Below, in pieces: positions 1 through 7,893 of a DNA stretch of 24,799 nucleotides; position 1 is the stretch's first letter, and every line of letters starts with the position of its first letter. The stretch spans positions 1 to 24,799 of the forward strand of contig JAEZAV010000077.1 in the NCBI GenBank assembly GCA_023430285.1, written 5' to 3'. The stretch is from Methanobacteriota archaeon (lineage in GTDB: Archaea; Methanobacteriota; Methanobacteria; Methanobacteriales; Methanobacteriaceae). Made by a program: the position numbers and the translations under genes. The notes below the pieces were generated by a model. That model was not told where the DNA came from. It saw nothing but the letters and a program-made list of their open reading frames with translations, and searched no databases.

Positions 1-1502
1 GACCAGTAATATGATTCGTCTCTTGTTCCTTTTGTTATTAAAATGAACATTCTACCCCTGTTTTTTCGTCCTGTTCTACCTCTCCTTTGTATCATTCGTA
101 TTTCTGATGGAACAGGTTCGTAGAGTACAACCAGATCAACTGAAGGTATGTCAATTCCTTCTTCAGCAACACTTGTGGAAATAAGAACATCATATTCTCC
201 ATTTTTGAAGGATTTAATGATTTCTTTTTGCTTTTTTTGTGTTAATCCCTTTTCATTTTCCCTTGATGCTTGACCATAAAATTTAACGGCATTTATGTTC
301 GTTTCTATACAGTGTTGATAGATATTTTCAACCGAATCTCTAAATTGTGTAAATATTATTATCCTCGAATCCGAGTTTTTCAATTCTTTTTTCAGTATTT
401 GCATTAAACGTTTGAGTTTGGGGTGGTCAACTCCATTTTCAACAGCTTTATCAACAAGCCCTACTGCCATCTGAAATTCAGCATCATTTAAAAGACCTTT
501 TGCTGCTTTGGTTTTCTTTTTCTTCAACCTTTCTATGTATTTCTGAAGAGGAATTGTGCCTTGGGTTTCAAGTAATTCAACAGAGTGCTGAATATTTATC
601 ACAGCAGTCAAGATTGAAACTGCAAGAAAACATTTCTGTGGTGGGTGAAGACTCACTCCAATACGTTTTTGGGCCCGGCCTTTAGCCTTTAAAACATCTT
701 TTTTACTTACATTGGAAATTGAACTTATGACTCCCATCTTTTTTAGAGTTGTTAATCTGGCCTTAAGAGCCTTCTCCAAATGCATTTTAATGTCTTTAAG
801 TTCCTGATTTAACTCTGTTTTGATCCATTTAACTTCCACTGGGTTAAAATATGGCTCAACATCAGAATCTTCTTCAGATTTAATTTCCACTTCCTTGATG
901 TAAAGATTTTGACACACTTCTTGTATTTTATCCTCATTCCAACCTGGAGATGCTGTGAGTCCAAGTAATAGTGGATTTTTAGCTTCTTTCACGTACTTAT
1001 CAGCCAAGTAAACATAGGAGTAGGATCCAACTCCTCGATGACACTCATCAAAGACCATGAGTGAAACATTCTTTAGATCGTACCTCGAAGAAATTATGTC
1101 GGATTCCACAGTTTGGGGAGTTGCGCAAATAATTTGTGAATTATTCCACAGTTTAACACGTTCTTCAGGTTTTATGGATCCTGTCAGTGAACTCACACTA
1201 GTTTTTAAAAATTCCCTGAAACTTTCTTCATGCTGAATAACAAGGGGTTTGCTAGGTGCAAGAACTAAAATTTTAGAATTTTCAAAGGTTTTTAATCTTT
1301 CAGCAGAAACCAAAGCCGCCACTATGGTTTTTCCTAAAGCTGTAGGAGCGACTATCATTGTGTTGCCCTTTTTAAGCACATCTGCAGCTAATACTTGTTG
1401 ATATAGTCTAGATTCTATTTTTTCTGGTTTAATCAGGGGATGCTGTATCCATTCCACCTTCTTGGAAGGTTGGACCTCCCTTTCAGTTTTTTTTGAGACC
1501 AT
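1..1502 (-). CDS. hef: Hef-type SF2 helicase (partial, 3' end beyond left edge)
   Basis: An open frame runs uninterrupted from ATG at 1502 to the window edge, about 500 codons with no stop. It carries superfamily 2 helicase motifs in order: a Walker A-like APTALGKT near residues 53-60, the DECH box (VFDECHRG, residues 150-157), LTASPG after it, a long Lys-rich insertion between the two RecA lobes, and motif VI QRRGRTGR near residue 480. This layout is the N-terminal helicase of archaeal Hef, a fork and flap processing ATPase of the XPF/FANCM family. Full Hef is about 750 residues and adds an XPF-type ERKxxxD nuclease and a helix-hairpin-helix tail, which would lie left of the window. A weak TATA-like ATATAAGT (1573-1580, minus strand) is a possible promoter; no clear Shine-Dalgarno is seen. 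If the nuclease half is absent, it would be a stand-alone FANCM-like helicase. Confidence 0.9.
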   Translation of the reverse strand, partial: MVSKKTEREVQPSKKVEWIQHPLIKPEKIESRLYQQVLAADVLKKGNTMIVAPTALGKTIVAALVSAERLKTFENSKILVLAPSKPLVIQHEESFREFLKTSVSSLTGSIKPEERVKLWNNSQIICATPQTVESDIISSRYDLKNVSLMVFDECHRGVGSYSYVYLADKYVKEAKNPLLLGLTASPGWNEDKIQEVCQNLYIKEVEIKSEEDSDVEPYFNPVEVKWIKTELNQELKDIKMHLEKALKARLTTLKKMGVISSISNVSKKDVLKAKGRAQKRIGVSLHPPQKCFLAVSILTAVINIQHSVELLETQGTIPLQKYIERLKKKKTKAAKGLLNDAEFQMAVGLVDKAVENGVDHPKLKRLMQILKKELKNSDSRIIIFTQFRDSVENIYQHCIETNINAVKFYGQASRENEKGLTQKKQKEIIKSFKNGEYDVLISTSVAEEGIDIPSVDLVVLYEPVPSEIRMIQRRGRTGRKNRGRMFILITKGTRDESYYW

Positions 1503-1803
1503 TGTTTTGACCGTTAATGCAGTGATTTATTAATTAATCTGATTCATCTGTTGAATATTATTTTTATTCATTACTTATATCATAATATTAAATGGTGATC
1601 CTAGGTATAATTTATTGGCAAAACCGACACCAACTATCAACAATAAATAGGTCTTGAATCTCAATACCTACACTAAAATTCATTAGATTCTTAAATCTAA
1701 AAATAAGTCGATCTGTATTTGAAAATTAAAAAAAGTATTATATGGCCTTTAACCGTCCAAATCTAACTTTGACTATAAAAAAAATCGTGTTATTGTATGA
1801 ATT
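1503..1803. other. AT-rich intergenic spacer
   Basis: No gene was found in this 301-bp spacer. It lies between the HAD gene stop and the hef start, both on the minus strand. It has minus-strand T-runs just after the HAD stop (T8 near 1777-1784) that could end transcription. An imperfect 23-nt hairpin (1648-1670, TAGGT/ACCTA stem with inner TTGA/TCAA) sits in the middle, and the hef promoter candidate is near 1573-1580. Confidence 0.6.
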
Positions 1804-2706
1804 TCAGCTAAATTTGCTGTTGAAAATCTCTTTCCAGTCATTTTTCATACTCACAACGGTGTAATTATTTTCAGAGGCAACTTCAAGCATTTTTTCGGCA
1901 CCTGTTTGATAAGCGTATTCACGTTTATCATCATCATGATTAATTAATAACTTGAATTCAGAGGCTTCTAACATTTCAATATCCCCATTTGAGTTACCAG
2001 CTGCAAAGGCAGGTAAACGTCCGGTTCTGGTGAATATATGCTCAACCTTTCCAGGACCCACAACAATTTGCTTAAATGGTTCTTTAACTTTACGTAAACC
2101 ACCATTGTAGTATTCATAAATTTCAGTTGTGCCTATGATATTCTCTTTAGGAATGTTAAAAACGCTCTCTGATATTGTCCGAATAAATTCACGACCACTG
2201 CCTGTGCATAGAAAAATCCTGTATTCATACTCTTTTAAAAGTTCAAAAAGTTCTAACATGGGTTTGTATATTAAATCAGTGTAACAAACTCCAAATTTTT
2301 CTTGCTTCACTTTTTGAAAAAAATTTGTGACATCTTCCTCATACTCTTCAGGGGTTTGTCCATAACTCCAATTAGCATATGTTTCTGCCATTAATTTAAC
2401 AATTCGGGGTTTTTCTTCTTCACTAATTACTTTAACATTTTGTTCTATCTCAAAAATACTCTTATAAGGTTCTTTATTTTTTAAATGCGGATATTCTTCA
2501 GCTTTTGCAATTAGTGTCGAAACTAAATAGAGAATTTGTGCTGGAGCTGGTTTTTCTATGCTCAATGTTCCATCGTAGTCGAAACTTGCAATTCTGTCTT
2601 CGGGTTTGATGAAATTTGGACCACTCTCAACAGATGATTCCAGAAAATCAAGTATGGACTGTTTAATTAATCCATCATTCCAGCTTGTTAGTTTATTTTT
2701 GCTCAT
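1804..2706 (-). CDS. HAD-superfamily phosphatase (C1-cap type)
   Basis: This 300-residue protein has all four HAD motifs: motif I DYDGT with nucleophile Asp43 and general acid Asp45, motif II Thr168 (LCTGSGRE), the motif III Lys at about 220, and motif IV GNSNGD with Asp242. About 120 residues lie between motifs I and II, which fits a large C1 cap as in the phosphoserine phosphatase and acid phosphatase branch. The C-terminal part (AAGNSNGDIEML, HDDDKREYAY, VVSMKNDW) strongly resembles a soluble HAD family I know mainly from bacteria, so transfer is plausible. It should hydrolyse a phosphomonoester in the cytoplasm (no signal peptide); the substrate cannot be told. The start is supported by GAGGTTGATTT just before ATG. 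It is not phosphoserine phosphatase SerB itself, judging by length and motif III context. Confidence 0.85.
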   Translation of the reverse strand: MSKNKLTSWNDGLIKQSILDFLESSVESGPNFIKPEDRIASFDYDGTLSIEKPAPAQILYLVSTLIAKAEEYPHLKNKEPYKSIFEIEQNVKVISEEEKPRIVKLMAETYANWSYGQTPEEYEEDVTNFFQKVKQEKFGVCYTDLIYKPMLELFELLKEYEYRIFLCTGSGREFIRTISESVFNIPKENIIGTTEIYEYYNGGLRKVKEPFKQIVVGPGKVEHIFTRTGRLPAFAAGNSNGDIEMLEASEFKLLINHDDDKREYAYQTGAEKMLEVASENNYTVVSMKNDWKEIFNSKFS

Positions 2707-3040
2707 AAATCAACCTCTATTATGCATAACAATTCAATTCATAAATAATCCATAACAAAATGAGATGGATACTTTCAAAAAATACATTTTACTATTGTAT
2801 CAACAATTTAAACCGAATTTATCACTCAAACCAGATGCTAATATTAGTTTTGGGTTTATTTGCAATAAAATGAATTATCATCGTTGCAGTAAACTAAAAA
2901 CTTAATATATCTTCTTGGGTAAAATATTTAAAATTGTTGGTTCCAGAAAGCTAACAAATAACCATCTAAATACATTAAAACAAATTTAACATAGATGTTG
3001 TTTAAATGAAATTAAATAATCACTAAATTAGGGAATAACT
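2707..3040. promoter_or_regulatory. Divergent promoter region of HAD and OYE-like genes
   Basis: This 334-bp, very AT-rich region separates two divergent genes and must hold both promoters. TATA-like stretches occur at AATATATC (2903-2911) and AAATATTTAAAA (around 2922-2933). Neither can be assigned to a start site with confidence. No ORF was seen. Confidence 0.45.
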
Positions 3041-4234
3041 ATGATTAGACAAGATTATAAAATTTTTTCTAGAGGAAAAATAGGAACGCTTGCACTGAAA
3101 AACAGGTTGGTAAGATCAGCTACTTGTGAATATCAATTTGGTCCTAATGGTGAAGTCAATAAAACTGTGCTTGACATCTATAGGAATTTGGCTTTAGGTG
3201 GCGTGGGAATGATCATCACAGGATTAATGGCAATTTCAGAGGATGCAAAGGGAGTTCCAGAACAGGCTTGTATCTACGATGATGTACACATGGAACAAAT
3301 TAAGAAGATTGCCGATGAAGTTCATGAAACAGATGCTGAAACAGTTGTTATAGCACAACTATGCCATCCTGGAAGACAAGTAACACATGAAAACCCTAAT
3401 ATTGGTTGTGTGGCACCATCAACAGTTAACTCACCCCTCCTTACAAGACAAGCCAGGGAACTGACAATCAATGAAATAGAAATAATTGTAAATAATTTTG
3501 TACAGGCAATAATAAGGGTAAAAAAGGCTAATTTTGATGGAGTACAACTTCATGCAGCTCATGGTTATTTACTAAGCTCATTTTTATCACCATACACTAA
3601 TAAACGCCACGATAAATATGGTGGATCCACCAGAAAAAGAGTTACCATCATTGGAGAGATAGTTTCGAAGGCAAGGGAATTTGTAGGAGACTATCCAATT
3701 TTAATAAAACTAAACTGCCAAGACCATGTTGAATCTGGAATTTCTCGTATAAACTTTCCTGAACTATTATCTGAAGTTGAATTATCCGGAGTCAATGGTG
3801 TTGAGGTTAGCGGCGGAGTTTGGGATTCATTGACACGAACTGAAGAAGAATTAGGCTTTGTTCCAGTTCCAATACCTGAATCAAGAACTGAAATTGATGA
3901 TCCTAATAGACAGTCCTACTATTATGATGATATAACCGACATAGACAAAAAATTACCATTGATCCTTGTAGGGGGTCATAGAAATATAGAATCCATGGAA
4001 GAACTTATGCTTAGTGGAAAGGTGGATTTTTTATCCTTGAGCCGTCCATTAATATCCGAACCAGAACTACCTAACCGCTGGTTAAATGGTAGGGGTAGTA
4101 GTAATGCCAAATGCTTATCATGTAATGCATGTCTGGTCTTCAAAGAACAGTTTGGATGTGAATTAAAAAGGGGATTAAAACGAAGAATATTCCAAGAAGA
4201 GATGAAAAAATCTTGGAGAAACTCATTTAAATGA
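3041..4234 (+). CDS. Old Yellow Enzyme-like NADH:flavin oxidoreductase
   Basis: A single-domain FMN-binding TIM barrel of the OYE family, 397 residues. The N-terminus has the KNRLVRSAT signature (20-28). The substrate-binding pair is His171/His174 in HAAHGYLLSS, followed by SPYTNKRHDKYGG; a C-terminal VGGHR and SRPLISEP segment fits the flavin phosphate site. OYE-family enzymes reduce activated C=C bonds with NAD(P)H. Near the end sits a Cys cluster, C358-x2-C361-x2-C364-x8-C373, which resembles the Fe-S motif of 2,4-dienoyl-CoA reductase relatives, though the usual spacing there is CX2CX3CX11C. No NAD-binding second domain follows, so the electron donor is unclear. It faces away from the HAD gene and ends 125 bp from the aconitase X stop. 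The Shine-Dalgarno is weak (AGGGAAT). Substrate unknown. Confidence 0.85.
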   Translation: MIRQDYKIFSRGKIGTLALKNRLVRSATCEYQFGPNGEVNKTVLDIYRNLALGGVGMIITGLMAISEDAKGVPEQACIYDDVHMEQIKKIADEVHETDAETVVIAQLCHPGRQVTHENPNIGCVAPSTVNSPLLTRQARELTINEIEIIVNNFVQAIIRVKKANFDGVQLHAAHGYLLSSFLSPYTNKRHDKYGGSTRKRVTIIGEIVSKAREFVGDYPILIKLNCQDHVESGISRINFPELLSEVELSGVNGVEVSGGVWDSLTRTEEELGFVPVPIPESRTEIDDPNRQSYYYDDITDIDKKLPLILVGGHRNIESMEELMLSGKVDFLSLSRPLISEPELPNRWLNGRGSSNAKCLSCNACLVFKEQFGCELKRGLKRRIFQEEMKKSWRNSFK

Positions 4235-4359
4235 AGATTAGTTACCCCACTGTTTCATTTAACTAATTTACAAAAACAGTAATAAAGCTGATTTAACAGA
4301 TATGGCTGAAGAATCTGCCCTCGTTAATTTAAAAAGTTAAGTATGGTTAAAAAAAATAA

Positions 4360-5550
4360 TTATTTGTAAATTACTAAATTTTCAAGTTCGTTGTATACCA
4401 CGTCTAGTCCGCACATGTTCGGTACGTAGTTAGCTGCTTTTGCTGAGTCCACACCCACAACTTTGTAGTCTAGTTGTTCAACAGGTGCAACTACCATGCA
4501 TGTGTCGCAAACTAGCTTTCCACCAGCTTTTTCTATGGTTTCAGTGTAACCCATTCTATCTGCGGCTGCCTTAATTGAGATTGATGTACATACCCAAACC
4601 ATATTTTTGATTTTTCGTCCTTTTAACAGATCTGAGACCTTTTTAATTTCTTCGAGTGAAGCATGGGGACATCCAACACATATTAGATCTGGTTTTTCAT
4701 CGGATGTTGTTAAGGCAGTTCTGGTTTCATTAATATCCTCTCTTCCGATGGAAATTGTTTCAATTTCTTCGTTTAGAGTGTATTGTTTAGCCCATGAACT
4801 TTCTGGGGTTACGTTTTCAACATGGTAGAGTGCCACTGATCCTGAAGATGCGAGTGCAGCTCCTAACCATTTAAGTTGGTCTGTTCCTGGTTGATTTTCA
4901 AATTTGAAGTAAGGTACTCCTCCTCCAACTTTGTTCCCAACAAGATAGCCAAGTGCACCGTAGTCTGAACCTTGAAGTTCTGTATCAACATCCACAACCA
5001 AAACAGGTTTCCTGGCTTCATCCAAGTGATATCCATATTCTGCTGTTCTTCCACATATGGCTGCTGATAATGCTCCGGGTCCACCTTCACGATTTGTTTT
5101 AGCTCCAAGCACGGAATTAGCATAGCATACAGCTGATGATTCTGACCATGCAATATGTGCCCCCAGTGTTGGTACGTTTCCAACTAGGTATGGTGTACAT
5201 GTGCAGGTTGTTGAGACGCCCATTTTTTGGTAGGCTTCTACTATAGCCTGTTGTTTTAGGGTGAATTCTTCAGAAAATCCAAGTTCCTTCCATATCTCCA
5301 AATCAACACCTGCAGGGTTCAATGTTGATGGAACCCTTACATGAGCATCCACTGAAAGTTCTTGAAGATATTCCAGTCCTGCATCGCCAATGGTTTTGTA
5401 AGACACTCCAGATATCTGTGCTGAACTGATACTCACCAGTTTTTCTGCACCGTAGATATCGCCCAATGCCACTAATATTTCCATAGATTTTGCAACAGCA
5501 GAACCTTCTTCACCTTCATACATCCTTTCTTCTTCTTTTGTCAAGTGCAT
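4360..5550 (-). CDS. Aconitase X; probable phosphomevalonate dehydratase large subunit
   Basis: A 396-residue protein matching the aconitase X (DUF521) catalytic subunit: MHLTKEEERMYEGEEG at the start, then SSAQISGVSYKTIG and a CTCTPYL segment (Cys116, Cys118). Further Cys are in CVGCPHA (291, 294) and CDTC (348, 351), from which a 4Fe-4S cluster could be held. In archaea the large subunit, with a small DUF126 partner, dehydrates 5-phosphomevalonate in the archaeal mevalonate route to isoprenoid lipids. That role is inferred from family knowledge. No DUF126 gene lies in this window, so the partner must be encoded elsewhere. The gene starts 28 bp after the RecJ-like stop with a GTGATT ribosome site, so it is probably the last gene of the kae1-bud32 to acnX operon. 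Confidence 0.85.
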   Translation of the reverse strand: MHLTKEEERMYEGEEGSAVAKSMEILVALGDIYGAEKLVSISSAQISGVSYKTIGDAGLEYLQELSVDAHVRVPSTLNPAGVDLEIWKELGFSEEFTLKQQAIVEAYQKMGVSTTCTCTPYLVGNVPTLGAHIAWSESSAVCYANSVLGAKTNREGGPGALSAAICGRTAEYGYHLDEARKPVLVVDVDTELQGSDYGALGYLVGNKVGGGVPYFKFENQPGTDQLKWLGAALASSGSVALYHVENVTPESSWAKQYTLNEEIETISIGREDINETRTALTTSDEKPDLICVGCPHASLEEIKKVSDLLKGRKIKNMVWVCTSISIKAAADRMGYTETIEKAGGKLVCDTCMVVAPVEQLDYKVVGVDSAKAANYVPNMCGLDVVYNELENLVIYK

Positions 5551-5578
5551 AGAATCACTTTTAGTTTACTTTATCTAA

Positions 5579-6940
5579 TTAGGAATTTAGCTGTGTCCTT
5601 ACTATTTCATCTACCAGATTCAGGAAGTTATCCATTTCTCTGTATGGAACCACAGCACCGGCCGCAATATTATGCCCACCGCCTGAGCCGTTAAAGCTTT
5701 TAGATGCATTTTCTAATGCGTATCCTAAATTAACGCCCATTTCAGTCATTTCTGTGGTTGTTCTTCCAGATACTTTGATTATGTTGTCCATTCTTGACAT
5801 GGCCAATACAGGTTTGCCTGGATCTAAAATCTCAAGATCAAGCCCTATACTGGAAAGAGTACCCATTATACGTTTTTTCCGTTTTTCTTCGGTGTAAATG
5901 TATTGTATGTTGTCTTGAATAACAGATCCTTCTTTTTTAATCCATCCAATTCCATGTACAAGATCTTCTCTGTAACTTTTCACCAGTTTCTGAGCTTCTT
6001 GTATCGAATCGTTTCTGTCTCCGATACAGATGCTGAGCCCGATTCCCTGTTTTTTATTTTTTCCACATGCATCTAGTATGTTGGAGTATTCTTCGAGGTT
6101 GGTTAATTCAGGTACTTCAGATGGGATCGTAAAAACATCACCAAATATTTTTGGATTGATCTTAACCAGTTCTGCCTTCAAAATATCCTTTTCTTCGTTG
6201 CTCAGTTCTGTGAATTTGATTCCGTAGGATATACCAATTTTTTCTAGGAATGTCACAGCTCCTTCTTCATCTCCTGAAATTCCTTTCAGAACAGGATTTA
6301 TGGTGTAGGATAAAGCTTTGTAAAGGGGTTCATTCGATCTGTAAGCTATTTTGAGGTCTTCCCTTATTTCGATGTTTCCAGAGTCAACACCATCATCTTG
6401 TATCATTTTGTTGACACCGGTGAATCCATTTTTGTATTGCATGTCTCCGAATGCACCAACCAATGCTAAACCTGCAAGATTTTTGCATCCCATTGGTCTA
6501 ACAGTTAAGTAAGACACTCCTGAACCACTAACATCTTTGGTTCCATCTAATTCGTAGAGATGTGGATTTACGTGTACAATGGAATCTGATAATTCTTCTT
6601 TAGAATCAATGGTCTGATGATGATCTGCGATGATCACATCACCTTTAAGTCTTTTAATTCCCCTAAGGTTGCCACTTCCCATATCACAGAAAATAAACAA
6701 TTTATATTTTTCTTTCAGGAATTTAGCTATATTTTCATCCTTTAATCGGGGTATTATAGTGACGTGGAATTTTCCTTGCTGCTTGGCTACTGCATTGCAC
6801 ATTACACCCGCAGCGGAAATTCCATCAGCATCGTTGTGAGAAATAATTCTCACAACATGATCCTGATCAAGATGCCTGCCAAGTAATTCGCAGGCTTCTT
6901 CGGCCTTATTTAACAAGGAGTGCTGCTGTTTTTGGATCAT
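5579..6940 (-). CDS. RecJ/GAN-type DHH single-strand nuclease
   Basis: DHH-family phosphoesterase with the expected metal ligands: NDADG (Asp37, Asp39), FCDMG (Asp86), the DHH triad 106-108 (IADHHQ) and AFGDMQ (Asp166). A C-terminal DHHA1 domain ends with GGGH (420-423). This is the archaeal RecJ/GINS-associated nuclease type, a 5'-3' single-strand exonuclease linked to the CMG replisome or repair, and related to Cdc45. Here the catalytic set is complete, so it is likely active rather than a Cdc45-like scaffold. The frame could start at a GTG at 6964, but ATG at 6940 is preferred because AAGGTTGGAG lies just upstream. Either way the start overlaps the end of rpsO (35 or 59 nt), which suggests coupled translation. 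Length from the ATG is 453 residues. Confidence 0.88.
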   Translation of the reverse strand: MIQKQQHSLLNKAEEACELLGRHLDQDHVVRIISHNDADGISAAGVMCNAVAKQQGKFHVTIIPRLKDENIAKFLKEKYKLFIFCDMGSGNLRGIKRLKGDVIIADHHQTIDSKEELSDSIVHVNPHLYELDGTKDVSGSGVSYLTVRPMGCKNLAGLALVGAFGDMQYKNGFTGVNKMIQDDGVDSGNIEIREDLKIAYRSNEPLYKALSYTINPVLKGISGDEEGAVTFLEKIGISYGIKFTELSNEEKDILKAELVKINPKIFGDVFTIPSEVPELTNLEEYSNILDACGKNKKQGIGLSICIGDRNDSIQEAQKLVKSYREDLVHGIGWIKKEGSVIQDNIQYIYTEEKRKKRIMGTLSSIGLDLEILDPGKPVLAMSRMDNIIKVSGRTTTEMTEMGVNLGYALENASKSFNGSGGGHNIAAGAVVPYREMDNFLNLVDEIVRTQLNS

Positions 6941-7307
6941 ATCTCCAACCTTCAGGGAGCACACCTTCCCTTACGTAGTATCTGACTAGTCTTCTGATTT
7001 TAGATTCGATAATCCTAAGGCCTCTCTTGGTGTGAAGGTCCTTTGGATTTTCCTCTAAGTGGTCCCTTATGTTGACTGCTTTTTTTATGAGGTTTATGAG
7101 TTCTTCAGGGTATTCTTCTGTCTGCCCGTTTTTTTCGAGAACTGCTGTAATTTTTAAACCGGTCACGGCTTTAACATCAGGAATTCCGTACTGATCTCGG
7201 AGTATTACTCCAATTACACTGGTTGATTTTCCCTCTTTTCTGAGTTTTAATATTAATTCTTCAATTTCTTCGTTTGAATATTCTGTCCATTCAGGTTTTG
7301 CTGCCAT
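6906..7307 (-). CDS. rpsO: Small ribosomal subunit protein uS15
   Basis: A 133-residue protein of the longer archaeal/eukaryotic S15 type. It has an extra N-terminal part (PEWTEYSNEEIEELI) before the helical S15 core, in which LHTKRGLRIIESKIRRLVRYY binds 16S rRNA in the platform. The ATG follows the rdgB stop directly (TAA then ATG) and is preceded by a strong AGGTGAT site inside the end of rdgB. The last codons overlap the start of the RecJ-like gene. The rpsO-recJ pairing is a recurring archaeal arrangement. Confidence 0.97.
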   Translation of the reverse strand: MAAKPEWTEYSNEEIEELILKLRKEGKSTSVIGVILRDQYGIPDVKAVTGLKITAVLEKNGQTEEYPEELINLIKKAVNIRDHLEENPKDLHTKRGLRIIESKIRRLVRYYVREGVLPEGWRYDPKTAALLVK

Positions 7308-7868
7308 TTAATCACCTACGTAATCTTTATACCATACTGCAAACTTTTCGAGTGAATTCCTGCGGTGTGAAAATTTATTTTTCTCTTGAGTACTCAGTTC
7401 TCCAAAGGATTCTGAATATCCTTCTGGGATAAATAAGGGATCGTATGCAAAACCATTTTCACCCTGCTCTGAGTTACCTATTATTCCGCTGACAGTGCCT
7501 AAAAAAATCTCGGGCTCGGTTTTGGGGGTGCAGAACCCAACAGCCGACCTGAATTCGGCATATCTGTCTGTATTATTACTCATTAGTTTCAATATACCCT
7601 CATTTCCTAGTGTATCTTGAACATATGATGAATATGTTCCAGGAAACCATTTGAGGGATTTAATGAAAATTCCAGCGTCTTCTACTATCACTGGCTTGCC
7701 AAGACGCACAGCTACATGTTTAGCACCGAACTTTGCTACATCTACCAGATCTCCTTGGATTTCTGGGTAACCAAAGTCAACATGTTCCAGTTCGATTCCA
7801 AAGTTATCAAAGATACCTCTGGCTTCTTTTACTTTGTGTTGGTTACCAGTTATAAATGTTATCTTCAT
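7308..7868 (-). CDS. XTP/dITP pyrophosphatase (Ham1/RdgB family)
   Basis: A 186-residue nucleotide-sanitising enzyme that cleaves non-canonical purine triphosphates (XTP, ITP, dITP) to monophosphates, so they are not built into DNA or RNA. Family signatures are visible in order: TGNQHK at 7-12 (phosphate and base contacts), VEDAG at 62-66 with the catalytic Asp64, GFAYDPLF in the nucleotide-binding loop, and FSHRR near 166-170 for base recognition. Length is normal for the family. The ATG is preceded by GGTGAC and lies 25 bp after the kae1-bud32 stop. It abuts rpsO, so it sits inside the same transcription unit. Confidence 0.95.
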   Translation of the reverse strand: MKITFITGNQHKVKEARGIFDNFGIELEHVDFGYPEIQGDLVDVAKFGAKHVAVRLGKPVIVEDAGIFIKSLKWFPGTYSSYVQDTLGNEGILKLMSNNTDRYAEFRSAVGFCTPKTEPEIFLGTVSGIIGNSEQGENGFAYDPLFIPEGYSESFGELSTQEKNKFSHRRNSLEKFAVWYKDYVGD

Positions 7869-7893
7869 TTCATGTCACCATCACCAATATTTT

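Noticed and set aside
500..685. Plus-strand 61-residue frame at the left end
   Set aside because: Antisense to hef, whose helicase motifs on the minus strand run unbroken through this region.
4863..5183. 106-residue minus-strand frame inside aconitase X
   Set aside because: Out of frame with a well-conserved gene on the same strand; composition is not protein-like.
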